A DNA stretch of 64,000 nt from Coriaria nepalensis. Its lineage: Eukaryota; Streptophyta; Magnoliopsida; Cucurbitales; Coriariaceae. The stretch is taken from assembly GCA_027186245.1 (NCBI GenBank), contig CP114483.1, forward strand, positions 2,614,001-2,678,000, given 5' to 3'. Below the pieces are notes generated by a model. It had not been told where the DNA came from, searched no databases, and saw only the letters and a program-made list of their open reading frames with translations. Made by a program: the position numbers and the translations under genes. Below are positions 34,935-45,495 of this stretch, piece after piece (within the stretch, counting starts at the first letter, position 1; each line of letters opens with the position of its first letter).

Positions 34935-36728
34935 TCAACTTTCCCTTGCTTGAAGAATACCAAGAGCCATGACTAACCTTAGGAAGAGAAAACATAAGTA
35001 TATAGCAACAAGGCCACAACCTAAGGACCGATCCAACCTCATCTTCCTCTTGGGCAAGACCACAAGAGCCCACAACAAGCTAGCCATCAAGAACCCAACT
35101 GTTTCATACAAAGAAGTATCTGTTGGAATCAAGTAAGCAGAAGGATAAACTGACCATGATGAGAAAACGAGTGACAAACCTAAACCCACCACTACATTGA
35201 ACAAGGGTCCAGCATAACACCCTGCTATAGCAATCTGGGCCCCATCTGGCCCACCATTTATAGCCATAGCAACATTGGTTATCAAATCTCCCATTGAATT
35301 ACCCCAAGCTAGGACAGTCAGCCCTAGAATTGGGGGGCTAATCCCAAACACAAGCCCTAATGAAATCAATAAGGACACTAACTCTTCAGCTATGATGTAA
35401 GTCCAAGTAACACACATCAAAAACCCTCCTACAAGCCATGGCAACACACATTGTTTTGGTGGGCTAAACTTACTTGTTGTCGCATATGCAAGATTCCCAA
35501 GCACCAATCCAATAAATCCAGCTGCCATGTAGGTCACCATGCTGTCCTTAAAACCCACGTTTTCCCTTTGAGTGTTACAGAGGAATGATAAGAGTATAGG
35601 TGCTAATGTGACTGAAATTACTGCATAGGGCTTGGACCATTTTTCTTCACTAACAACAGGTATAGTCATTCTCCTTGGCAATTCAAGTGGTAGCCCCAAT
35701 ACATAGACCAATCTACTCAGATAATAATGAACATCTTTTCTCGGTTCGTTGGTCAGACGGCCAAGCTTTATAATATATGATGTCACCTGATCCTCAACCG
35801 ACGTGACCGATTTTTCATCGTCAATACAACCAAGTAATGGAATGGCTGTTTCCTCAAAACTTTTGTCACCCTTGTGAGGATATATTATCACCTGATCATT
35901 ACGATCACTCGATAAGTCTGAAAACAAGTTTGATTTCTTCTCTTTACTATTTCCAAAAGGGCAGAAGTGGGTAGTGGAAAAACAAACATAAACCAAGTAG
36001 ATAGAAACAAAGCAAATAGCACCCAACAAGTTGATTCTTCCAACAACAAGGATGACAAGAAGAGAAACCAATGAAAACAAGAAGAAGACAACATTCCTAA
36101 TGAAGCTAGATTTGTCAACTAACATTTCCTGATCATGAGGGCTAATCAATATGCTTATAATCCCAACCACAATGCTAGAAATGAAAAAGGTCCCACCCAG
36201 AACTATATTGAGGCCAAGATCTCCATTACCTGACCTTGTGAAAGAGATAATACTTGAGAAAACATCAGGAGCACCATTTCCTAGGGACAGAAGTGTAATC
36301 CCAGCAATGGTTGGGGAGAGTTTCAAAACCCTAGACAAGCTCTCTAAGGAGGAGCAGAAATAGTTTGTGGCAGTGTTGGCTAGAAGATAGAATAAGATAA
36401 GGAGCCATAGAAGAAGGGATAGAAGACCCAGATGAGGAAATGGACCTAAAGAGGTGCAGTAAAAGAGTTGGAGATAGTCTATGTACCCTTTTGGTTTGCA
36501 ACCCATATGGGTTCTGACATAGAAGCATTTGAGGTTGTAGTCAGTTTGGTCATGAAGTGCTGAGCAATCTTCATCAGCTAACTGGTTAGAGGACCAAATT
36601 TTAATGGTGGCTGTGGCATTATGTTGGGTTTCGAGATAGAATGAGAGCAGAAAGAGGAAGGATGTGTTGATTAAGAGAAGGGAAATGCTGTGTTTCTTGG
36701 GTTGAAAGTTGGGAATAAGACTTGCCAT
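34935..36728 (-). CDS. Cation/calcium exchanger (CCX-type), single exon
   Basis: Uninterrupted frame of 598 codons. The ATG of MASLIPNFQP (36726-36728) was chosen over the frame's earlier ATG because the 48 preceding residues (MVCYHVFIIV...) do not fit the family start. An N-terminal hydrophobic segment (about 16-32) is followed by a luminal or external loop with several Cys (55-91). Two Na+/Ca2+-exchanger halves carry alpha-1 GNGAPDVFSS (150-159) and alpha-2 GNSMGDLITNVA (476-487). A hydrophilic loop (about 255-365) separates them, and there are about 11-13 membrane segments. Family role: K+-dependent Na+/Ca2+ exchanger relatives moving cations across plasma membrane or endomembranes. Lack of introns is usual for plant CCX genes. 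It lies between two inverted CAT copies but is unrelated to them. Confidence 0.95.
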   Translation of the reverse strand: MASLIPNFQPKKHSISLLLINTSFLFLLSFYLETQHNATATIKIWSSNQLADEDCSALHDQTDYNLKCFYVRTHMGCKPKGYIDYLQLFYCTSLGPFPHLGLLSLLLWLLILFYLLANTATNYFCSSLESLSRVLKLSPTIAGITLLSLGNGAPDVFSSIISFTRSGNGDLGLNIVLGGTFFISSIVVGIISILISPHDQEMLVDKSSFIRNVVFFLFSLVSLLVILVVGRINLLGAICFVSIYLVYVCFSTTHFCPFGNSKEKKSNLFSDLSSDRNDQVIIYPHKGDKSFEETAIPLLGCIDDEKSVTSVEDQVTSYIIKLGRLTNEPRKDVHYYLSRLVYVLGLPLELPRRMTIPVVSEEKWSKPYAVISVTLAPILLSFLCNTQRENVGFKDSMVTYMAAGFIGLVLGNLAYATTSKFSPPKQCVLPWLVGGFLMCVTWTYIIAEELVSLLISLGLVFGISPPILGLTVLAWGNSMGDLITNVAMAINGGPDGAQIAIAGCYAGPLFNVVVGLGLSLVFSSWSVYPSAYLIPTDTSLYETVGFLMASLLWALVVLPKRKMRLDRSLGCGLVAIYLCFLFLRLVMALGILQARES

Positions 36729-37142
36729 TTGTAAAAGCTTTTGAGAGGTGTGTTTGATGTCAATATATTGCTGATTGTGGAAAATTAAATGCTTTATACT
36801 CCAAAAAATTAAGACAAAGGAAAGAGACGAGGTTTTTGGAAGTACAATAATAAACACATGGTAACAGACCAACGGTCTAACGACGTCGTTTGAGTAATGA
36901 TAGGTACATCATTAGCTAAATTACCTTTTAATTATGAAAAATAAAAAAAATAAACAGCAGCAAAAGCTGAAGGAATAATGAATTTCTATTATTATTTTTC
37001 CATGAATGCCATATAAAAATTTCACAGTAACATGGTAAGAGTCTAGAGTCTCTAGACAACATTCTTACTTCCATGAGATTAAAGTTGAATATTTGGAAGC
37101 TAACTTTTCTTCCTTAATACGTTCTCTATAATGAATTTATAA
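36729..37142. other. CCX upstream region
   Basis: AT-rich spacer that must contain the CCX promoter; the 3' end of CAT copy 2 adjoins. No specific site is called. Confidence 0.5.
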
Positions 37143-37904
37143 CTACAATTGATAAGTATCAATTATGCAAAGATGATTTGATGAAGAGCAACAAGCCTCA
37201 TTAGCAACACTTGATCGAACATTTATGAGCGAGCTGTGAGAGCGGCCATAAAATGCATAAACCAACCCTCCTATTAGAAACCATCTCGAAACTCTTAAGA
37301 TTAGAATTGGAAAGGAGTTGTGAAAAAATACTATTAGAATCTGATTTCTATACTGACCCAAGATTAATCAGCAAGTAGGTGTTTATAAGAATGCAACCGG
37401 CCAGTAGGAAGGGAACAAACGGGCATATGAAACCTGGAATGAAAGCCATCAGTTCGAAAGAAAGTTTGTAACCAAAGCAGTTGAATAAAATAAAAGAAGA
37501 AGAGAAAAAAATTAAAAACAAAGTACCTCCTTTGTGTCCAAATCCATGCCTTGCATCATCTTGATCGATACAGGCCAACACGATCAAACTGCATAGCAAA
37601 ACAAGTCCGCCTACTCCACACAATGTGAAGCGAGGAATGCTGATAAATCAACAGACAGGACCCAGAAGCTATATGTTCTAGTTTTTTTACGCATAAAAGC
37701 ACATAGTACAAACCTCGAAAGATAATCTGCTAAAGCAACCAAAGAAAGCATAACAACCCCTACACAGAAAAGACCTATAGCCCAAGCAGCAACTTTTCGC
37801 CTTTTCTGTTCATTCAAGTTTTTACTACTACTATACCCACAAAATCCATCTGAATCATGGGGGACTTTTCTGTCATTTTCCTGATTCTCATTCCCATATA
37901 TCAA

Positions 37905-37932
37905 TGGTGTTGGGTCAATGGTGTTGGGTCAA
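37905..37932. repeat. 14-bp tandem duplication in CAT copy 2 exon
   Basis: tggtgttgggtcaa occurs twice head to tail. One copy restores the frame reading DPTPLIYGNENQ on the minus strand, so the duplication is a frameshift lesion of this pseudogene. Confidence 0.85.
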
Positions 37933-38173
37933 TAACAGACTCTTGGAGCGAGGTGGGAAGCAGTATCTCAAGTGGCGGAACATATCACAGAATCAAAACC
38001 GAAACTGCAACAGTAGTAAATGAAACAAGCGTGCCAACCCTAACCTGTAATGCACAAGGAGAAAAAACCATCATAATTAATAAACAAAAAAGATTACATT
38101 TCATAAGTTCTGTGTAAAATTCCCTCACCATTCCAGCCCATTGTGAAACATCCATAAAGAACGCTAGACATTC

Positions 38174-38207
38174 TGTTAGACCCGTCATTATTACTATTAT
38201 TAGTATT

Positions 38208-38245
<38 letters not shown>

Positions 38246-38445
38246 GAGGCTATTTTAGTAATTGGCTGGTTAGTAGTATAAATAGGAATAGTATGGTTAG
38301 GGTTTAGGGAGGAATTGATTTTGGAGAGGAAGAACTCTTAGGGAGAGACGGTCTACCTCTCGAATAGTAGACCAACCTATGTTATTTTGGCTATTGCATA
38401 ATAAAGATTAGCCCTAATTCTATATCTCTAGATCGGGTCCTATCA
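38174..38445 (+). repeat. Ty3 5' LTR
   Basis: 272 bp. Contains a long ATT/AGT trinucleotide microsatellite near its left end (about 38186-38244), longer than in the partner LTR. Confidence 0.9.
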
Positions 38446-38472
38446 AATTGGTATCAGAGCACTCGATCACCG

Positions 38473-39366
38473 ATGGCTGCGAAGAAGGTAGAAGCACTCG
38501 AGGAGAAATTGGAGAGCGAAGTGATAGCGATAAAAACAACGATCGAAGAATGCTTCTCAACAGTACAACAACAATTTTCATCGTTGGAAGCTATATTGGT
38601 TAAACCGACCGAGATGCAAACTAGGTCACCACAACCGAACCCTGACCAAGGTAGAGACGGTCATGGTCAGGTGGTAGGGGACACCGCCGGAGAGGGCAGC
38701 CAGGGTAGTCGCAGTGGACGTGAAGCAGCTGCAAAGGGGGGACTGGCGGCGGGCAGTGCCAAGGTGGGCGCGGGCGCTGGCGTTGGCGGCTAGGCTAGGG
38801 TAGAGTTTGGCGGCGACTTGGGGCAAGGTTCCAGGAAAGCAACGCCGATGTGGGGATCGAACGGAAGGGGTCAATTCGGAACAAGGGAAAAAGGGGCGGA
38901 GCAATGGCCGACCAGCGGTTATGCAACAGAGACTGCCATGGGCGGTAAGGCAAGGGTGCCGAGGGCTGATTTTAGGGTTCCGATGGAACCCCCATGGACT
39001 GTGCAAGGATAGTATGCGGCGGGGCAGGGCAGAATGTGGGCTAAACCGCAGATTCGCAAGTTGAAAATGCCTATCTTTGAAGGCGAGAATGCAAACGCAT
39101 GGGTCTATAGGGTGGAAAGATACTTCGCGGTTAACGGGCTCTCCGAAGAGGAAAAGTTGCAGGCAGCGGGTCTCTGTTTGGAGGGGCCAGCGTTGTTATG
39201 GTTCCAATGGTGCGAGCATCGCCAACCCATTGGATCGTGGGCGGAATTCAAGCAACGGGTAATAGTAAGGTTTCGGAAAAGTTGCGAGGAACTAGTGCAC
39301 CACCATCTAGACACCCGGTTTCCGGACCATCCGCATCGTACCGCAGTTTCCCGATTTCCACCTTGA
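38473..39366 (+). pseudogene. Ty3 gag remnant fused to integrase tail
   Basis: It starts MAAKKVEALEEKLESEV, a coiled-coil-like gag N-terminus, and stops at a TAG near 38791. A second part (from about 39055) reads LKMPIFEGENANAWVYRVERYF and LEGPALLWFQWCEHRQPI, a retrotransposon-gag (capsid) domain. About 80 codons later, after RFRKSCEELVHHHLDTRF, it jumps to bases matching the extreme polyprotein end (FHLEDK-type) just before the purine tract. Protease, RT, RNase H and integrase are absent. Confidence 0.8.
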
Positions 39367-39396
39367 GGACAAGATGTCTCATTGAGAGGGGAGTAA

Positions 39397-39657
39397 TGTT
39401 AGATCCGTCATTATTATTATTATTAGTATTAGTATTAGTATTAGTATTATTATTATGAGGCTATTTTAGTAATTGACTGGTTAGTAGTATAAATAGGAAT
39501 AGTATGGTTAGGGTTTAGGGAGGAATTAAATTTGGATAGTAAGAACTCTTAGGGAGAGACGGTCTACCTCTCGAATAGTAGACCAACTTATGTTATTTTG
39601 TCTATTGCATAATAAAGATTATGCCCTAATTTTATATCTCTAGATCGGGTCCTATCA
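39397..39657 (+). repeat. Ty3 3' LTR
   Basis: 261 bp, paired with 38174-38445. Its (ATT/AGT)n tract is shorter and differently interrupted. Confidence 0.9.
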
Positions 39658-40735
39658 GATTCATGGCTGGAAATTAAATAAAAGAGTACGTAATTTTCTC
39701 TACAAATTAGAAAATTTAAAATTCACAAAAAAATCCAACACAGGTTTTTGATGTACCTGAGGAAGAAGTGAACCTAACAAACTTTCAAAGAGAGCAGTAA
39801 CGGCCTCAATTGTTATTATATACCTGAAATAAGGAAAAATGGGAACTTGAAATGGAATTATGAATTTAAAAAAAAAAAGAAAAAAGAATGAAGTTAAAGA
39901 ATGCTTACATGCCCATTGAACTCCATAGCTAGTAAAAGCAGAGGACATGGGAGTGTCTGGATCCATGGCATAGTATTGAACCAAACCCACAATAACAACT
40001 GATACAAGCATGTACAAAACGCAACATACAAACAAAGACATTCCAATACCAATAGGTAAATCACGTTGAGGATGCTTGACCTACAGTCGTATGAAGAAGA
40101 TTAATCTAAGATACTAAAATCAATTAAATGCTATATGAAATTTGTTACCCTCTCAGCAGTACTGGAAATTAAATCAAAACCAATGTATGAAAAGAAGACT
40201 ATCGCAGAACTGGAAAATAACCCGTTTACTCCAAACGGAAAGTACCTAGAGAAACGAAGGAAAAAAAAACCTAAGGCAAAAGTGAAATCTCAGGAATATT
40301 ACAGAATATTATTAATCTAGTATGATATATGATAGAATGAGTTATTACCCTTTAGGAAGCTCATATTCAACCCTCCTCTTGTGAAACCAAGAGGATGTTT
40401 ATAGTTGTGACTATGGTTTGCACCAATGAACTCTGAAAAAAAAAAAAATGACAGTTTGCCGTATGCAGTAAGAGAACTTGCACAAATTGAACAAAATGAA
40501 TGCTATAAGCAATAATTATAAGAATTGTACATGGAAAATTTTGAAGGATCAAAGACACAGAGAATATTTACCCTTCTCCAAAGCAAATGTAAGAATAATG
40601 GTAGGCACTCCCAGCAGAAGGGCAACGACAAGCAAGCTCCGCATAACAGAGCGCAGATAAAGCAGAAGCTATTCCCACAACTAGAAATGATATGGTAAGG
40701 GCGAGAATTTCCAGAATTCCAAAGAGCTACGTCAC

Positions 40736-41163
40736 TCAAGCAGAATACTAGTGAACAAGATTTTCCGTGATTGCTCTCTGAATGTTGAAGGATTTTGTAA
40801 TTATCTTTTTCTTGTCGCCATTAAGAGTGGGGTGTGGGAAATAAATATGGGGTCTACAATTTGATTCGGTTTCCTTCACGCTCTCTAATAAATCTAGAAG
40901 TACCTAGACCTCTTAAGAGTACGTACACAGAAAATTGTCTTTTTTATTTTTTCAGTTTTTATATAAATTTTATTATTTGCAAACCTACAAAAAAAAAACA
41001 CTACCATTGTATTTTTGCATCAGTTCTGGTCAATTATACATACATGATGCCACAAACCAGTTGTTGTCTCTTGGTTTCAAGTTTACATTCTAATATTTAT
41101 TTATTTCAGGTTTACACAAAAAAGACAAAACAAAACACAAGAAATCCGGGCGGTTTATAATCA
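40736..41163. other. Intergenic
   Basis: Where exon 1 of CAT copy 2 would be expected there is only AT-rich DNA. It also holds the 3' flank of the MATH-BTB gene. Confidence 0.5.
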
Positions 41164-44100
41164 TCAGCCTTCTAGCCGAGGACTTCTAACTCCGGCATCA
41201 CCACCGTCTGAATGCTGCTGGGCCCACAAGTTCTGACTTCTTTCCGCTCCACTTCCATTTTCCCAAGTTCTTTGCCTTACGCTCCTGTCGTTTGTGTCCC
41301 CGCCATCAGAGAACTGGGCCCACACACTTCTACTCTTTCCTCCTCCCGCACCTCCTCCTCCACTTGTTTCCTCGTCACATCCGGCCACTGTCTTGAGAAG
41401 CTCGGACTGAAGCAATGGGCAGTTTTCCTTGAGAAACTCAAACCCATCAGATTGCATAACAGCTACAATAAGCAACCAATTAATTAATCAGATTAAAGGA
41501 TTGTAAACTGAAGAGAGCATTGTCATTTAATATAAACCCTTGATATCATCAGTTAGATCGTAAGAAGTTTACCAAATTTTAATGACAATTAAATGATCAT
41601 ATGCCAGTTAGGAGGAGGCTAATTAGAAAATTAATTGGAACTTACAAGTTCATGTAACCTTCCTTCTATAGGGCCATTAATAACAGAAAATCTATGATCT
41701 ATTCTTCTCTCGAATTACAACAAGGTAACAAAGAATAATTTGGAGTTTCCTTCAAATGTGTGCAGGAAAGATCAAGGTTAGTATACTTCTTCAAGTGAAA
41801 AGAAATTGGAATTTCTTCCAAAGCAAAGGCCTACATTGGGAATTCTTGGACAGATATGAAGACAAATTGATCGGCTATGATGATGTAGTGAATTCGAAGC
41901 TTTCATGATTTGGTGCTAGTTCAAGGTTAGTACAGATCTTTTTGCAGAATTTATTTCCTAAACATGGATACATCAGAGGCTGTGATTTAGTGCTAGTTTC
42001 AGGCTGCCTCATCATTTCTTTCATTTTTCTATTTTAAAACCGCTAAACTCTCTTCATATGTTCCTCCTTACTACATGAGCAATTGTCCATAATCTTGAGG
42101 GAGCTAAACTGTCTAAAAGATTTCATCTATTACAATAGCACTAATCCTGAGATTCCTAGGGTATATAAGTAGCGAAAATCGTGAAAATAAAAAAGAAACT
42201 AAGAAAGACATACCAACTAGGTTTTCAGCAGCAAATTTTAGGCAAACAGATTTTAGTTCGGCAGCATGATAGCGGTCAGCAAGGGCCATAATATGGGAGA
42301 CAGAATTCACAGATACATCCTTGCAGAGTACGGATTCACACATCAATCTCAGTCTAGGCAAACCATATTTGTCTGCAGCTGATAACAACTTTGCAGCTAG
42401 CGTGTCAGATAAGGATGGAATCAAAGATGAACTCGACTCCAAGAACTCCTCATCTTCTACAAGAGTATCCCTATATATGAAGTGAAGTAAAGCCTGCTTA
42501 AGAGAAACACAAGGACCATTAATAAAAGAGCAGGATGTAACATGTAACCTACTTCCTATTAAAAAAAGGTTAATACTACATCATATGAATGATATATGCA
42601 TATGCTAGACTACTAGTCAAAGAGAGATTTACCTTAAAAACTTTCGGTTCAATATCTGTCACAACAATTTCATCATTCTCTTCTTCCATTTTGTCGAAGA
42701 GCTCATTTTCAAAAATAGGTGACCGAGCAGCCAAGACCAGCTTGTGAGCATGAAACTTTTCACCAGACACATTGAAAGTAATGTCCGAACCTTCCTCATT
42801 CTCCAATAGCATACCAAAATGTGATCCAATATCAGATTCAGGGACATGTATGTAATGTAATCTTGAACTGTCTATCCCAGAAACCACAACTCCAACAGTG
42901 CAATTGATTTTCAAGCAATCATCCTTGAGAAAAACTGATGATTCAAGTAAAGTTCGTCTGAAAAAACGCTTGTATCCCCTGACGAACAAAAAGAATAACA
43001 ATGAATGAAAAGCAGGTACACTCCAGAAGAACAACAATGCATAAAATTCATGATCCTACCGCATGAATAGAACTTAAAAATACAATATATATACTCATAA
43101 TATGTCAACTCTTTGGAACATGAGTCACAAAAGATTATTCCTCAACCCACCATAACCCAGTCATTGCATTGCTCGATTTATTATGAAGAGACTAAAGAAC
43201 TAAAAACGAAAATTATTAAATAGGTACCTTCTTAAGACCTTTTTTGTGTGGCCAAAAGACCTTTTTTTCCCTTTGACAATCACCTTTCTAGGACTTGCAA
43301 GGAAAGAAATTTAATTTGGAGAGAAGAGAGTACTCTGCTGGGTGGATAGAGGCTACAGATCTAAAAACACTTAAACCCATGCATTTTTTCGGCTCAAACA
43401 TACTTAAAACTCTATAGTTAGACCCACTCTAGGTATGCATCTTTACCCAATGAAGCAGTTGTCGGCTCAACATACTCGAAACCCTATAGTTAGACACTCT
43501 AGGTATGCATCTTTACCCAATGAAGCAGCTCAAACAGACCAATACACACAAAAGCAAAGCATGCTAAGATGTTGGAAGCAGTTTATTCATACTAGCCTAC
43601 ACAAACCGTAGATCATAGTCCTGTTGATTAAGTTATAGAAGATATGTGTGTGCTTGCATTTTGTAAAGAGTTTGGAAAAATGGAGGGTTGGACCAATTGT
43701 ACATAGGTTAGAATGTGAGAGATAATTGGATTTTGATACTAGTTCAAGTTCTGAAGACTCAGATTAGCGTTTCAAACGCTTTGCCCAATGCAATTTAAGC
43801 TGTAATTATCTGGTCAGCTGCTTAGTACTAAAGAAGTAGAGAACAATTAATGGATATAGCAACTCAAACAACCATCACTAAGATATAAAATTTCAAGCCT
43901 CGTACATGAACTTGCAGCATTGACAATACATCCACCCTTTTGAAATTCTCACAAAATTCACAACTAAGAAACAGCAAAAGGAACCACCCTAACTGATAAG
44001 TAAAAACAAGGAACTATAACTAACATCATCAAAAATGTAACTCACATACCACATGCTACCTCTATACTTGAGCGTATAAGGCCCACTCTCTAACGACCGA

Positions 44101-44435
44101 TCGAAATGGCTATGAACCTTATGCTTTCCTCCACCGCTCTGATCCACAAGAGTGAGCTCAAACAGCGCGCGCACATCCGTCCCCTCGCTAGCCAACGCGA
44201 TGAAAGCGGAAACATAAGCGGAATTATCCTCAGGGTTTTTGCCATCAGGATAGAAGTATATCGCCCACTGGTACCCTCCAACCATGAAATTCTCGCTGGC
44301 GATGTGTTTTCCGACGCCGATCCCCTTGGCCAGAGAGTAGCCCTTGATCACAAAGTTGTGTGAGCCATTGACGGTCTCCGTGACGGAGCGGGAGCTAGTG
44401 GGAGAAGCTAAGGGACTCTTTTTGGGGGAATTCAT
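41164..44435 (-). CDS. MATH-BTB protein (BPM-type Cullin-3 adaptor)
   Basis: Four exons: 44050-44435, 42633-42978, 42214-42493 and 41164-41462. They total 437 codons (436 aa) with phases matching. The MATH domain (about residues 20-155) contains [38 protein letters not shown] and [10 protein letters not shown]. The BTB domain (about 190-310) contains [25 protein letters not shown]. It is followed by a BACK-like helical segment ([43 protein letters not shown]). Family role: BPM proteins bridge CUL3 E3 ligases to substrates such as transcription factors and PP2C phosphatases, in nucleus and cytosol. After a Gly-rich stretch the tail has two imperfect copies of WAQxxSDGGD, longer than in many relatives. 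The start is the first ATG of a GC-richer 5' exon. Intact. Confidence 0.95.
43376..43530. repeat. Tandem duplication of about 75 bp in BPM intron 1
   Basis: Two adjacent copies share cggctcaa(a)catact, ctatagttagac and aggtatgcatctttacccaa. Intronic and probably neutral. Confidence 0.8.
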
Positions 44436-44801
44436 TGCTCAGGTGAGTTGAGGAAATCTGTGTTACATGGAAATTTCAGGAAGATAGAGAAGAAAAATGG
44501 AGGAAATTAAAGATTTGGAAATTTGAACCCTCGCGGTAGTGATTAGGGAACCAGGCAGCAGAGAAGAGAGTAAAAAGATTTTATTTTCTCAAAGTGAAAT
44601 TTTCCCGGAAAATTATGGAGGAAAATCATTTTTATATTATATATGATTTATAAAGAGGTAAATTTGAACTAAATTTAGTGTGTTTTTTTTTTAAATTTTT
44701 TTTTTCAAATTCATGAAAATGGAAATACAAATAAAATAAACAACTGACGTCAATAATTATGAGGCATCAGATAAGCATGACGCATCAACTGAATATATAC
44801 A

Positions 44802-44853
<52 letters not shown>

Positions 44854-45495
44854 TTTTAAATATTTAAATTATGACAGGACAAGAACATAGAACAGTTCTC
44901 TTCGGAGTAATTAATAAATAAATAAAATTGTAAAAATCAAAATAACCAGTAAAATTTGTCTTTAAACTATCTAAACTCTTAATTAGTTAAGATAATTAAA
45001 ATTTTAGACGTACAACTTATTTAATACAATTATAGAAATAAAATTATCTTAATACAGTTTCAGATAATTATAATTGATATACTAAATTATTATAATAATA
45101 AATCATTTTTAAAAAAAAAAGATATATACAAATTTGTTTTTATTCTATTTAATCTTTGAAGTAAAAAAAATTAAAAGTAAATAAATAAATATTTTAAAAT
45201 AAAATAAAAACTGAAAGAGGGCTGGAAAAATATTACTCAAATTAAAACTTGGGGGGGAAGAAGAAATACTCCTGATAACATATGAATTTCTCAGTTCTCA
45301 TTTCTACAAAGAGAGCCTCTCTACAAACAATAAAAAAAAAAAAAAAGAAAAAAAAAAGCTGCTAAAGACAAAAATACAAGACCTAAAATATGTAACTAAA
45401 AGTAATTTCCTACCATTAGGATCCGTGTTAGTTGAGAGGGAGAGAATTAAGCTCTTCCTGCCTCCCTCTTTGGTAATTTTAAACCTCTCTAATCT
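44436..45495. other. Intergenic with (AT)n-T(n) microsatellite
   Basis: BPM leader and promoter on the left, 3' flank of the NEMP gene on the right. A long (AT)n run passing into a T tract lies at 44798-44858, with A-rich tracts at 45331-45358. No gene. Confidence 0.65.

Larger units (their letters stand above)
38174..39657 (+). mobile_element. Ty3/Gypsy-type element with gag only (internally deleted)
   Basis: LTRs 38174-38445 and 39397-39657 share TGTTAGA(C/T)CCGTC at the left and GATCGGGTCCTATCA at the right. A canonical tRNA-iMet primer site, TGGTATCAGAGC, starts at 38449. A purine tract (gagaggggag) precedes the right LTR. The flanking 5-mers are CATTC and GATTC, a target duplication with one change. 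The interior is about 950 bp. It is more GC-rich than its surroundings. It sits in CAT pseudogene 2, opposite to that gene. Confidence 0.92.
37143..40735 (-). pseudogene. CAT copy 2, 5'-truncated and split by a Ty3 element
   Basis: Minus-strand relics of the CAT gene. The exon with SFLVVGIASALSALCYAELACRCPSAGSAYHYSY (about 40570-40700) has a degraded start, and no exon 1 is found to its right. The STVVQ-type exon (about 40360-40440) has an internal deletion. Good exons are YFPFGVNGLFSSS (about 40147-40245), LYMLVSVVIVGLVQYYAMDPDTP (about 39908-40080), and ITIEAVTALFESLLGSLLPQ (about 39757-39825). The PRILMAM exon is missing, and a Ty3 insertion falls just before LAFFMDVSQWAGM (about 38120-38170). 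Next come a CGA-to-TGA stop in LIL(R)YVPP (37985-37987) and a 14-bp tandem duplication (37905-37932) that shifts frame after DPTPL. C-terminal exons run down to a stop at 37143. It is inverted relative to copy 1. Confidence 0.85.

Noticed and set aside
34798..35073. Overlapping minus-strand frame within the CCX gene
   Set aside because: Shadow of the CCX coding sequence in another frame.
36729..36872. Longer CCX start at 36872
   Set aside because: The frame is open, but the 48 extra residues are not typical of the family. The ATG at 36728 gives the usual N-terminus with one signal-anchor-like segment.
38626..39006. 126-codon antisense frame
   Set aside because: Antisense to the Ty3 gag region; an artefact of its GC-rich composition.
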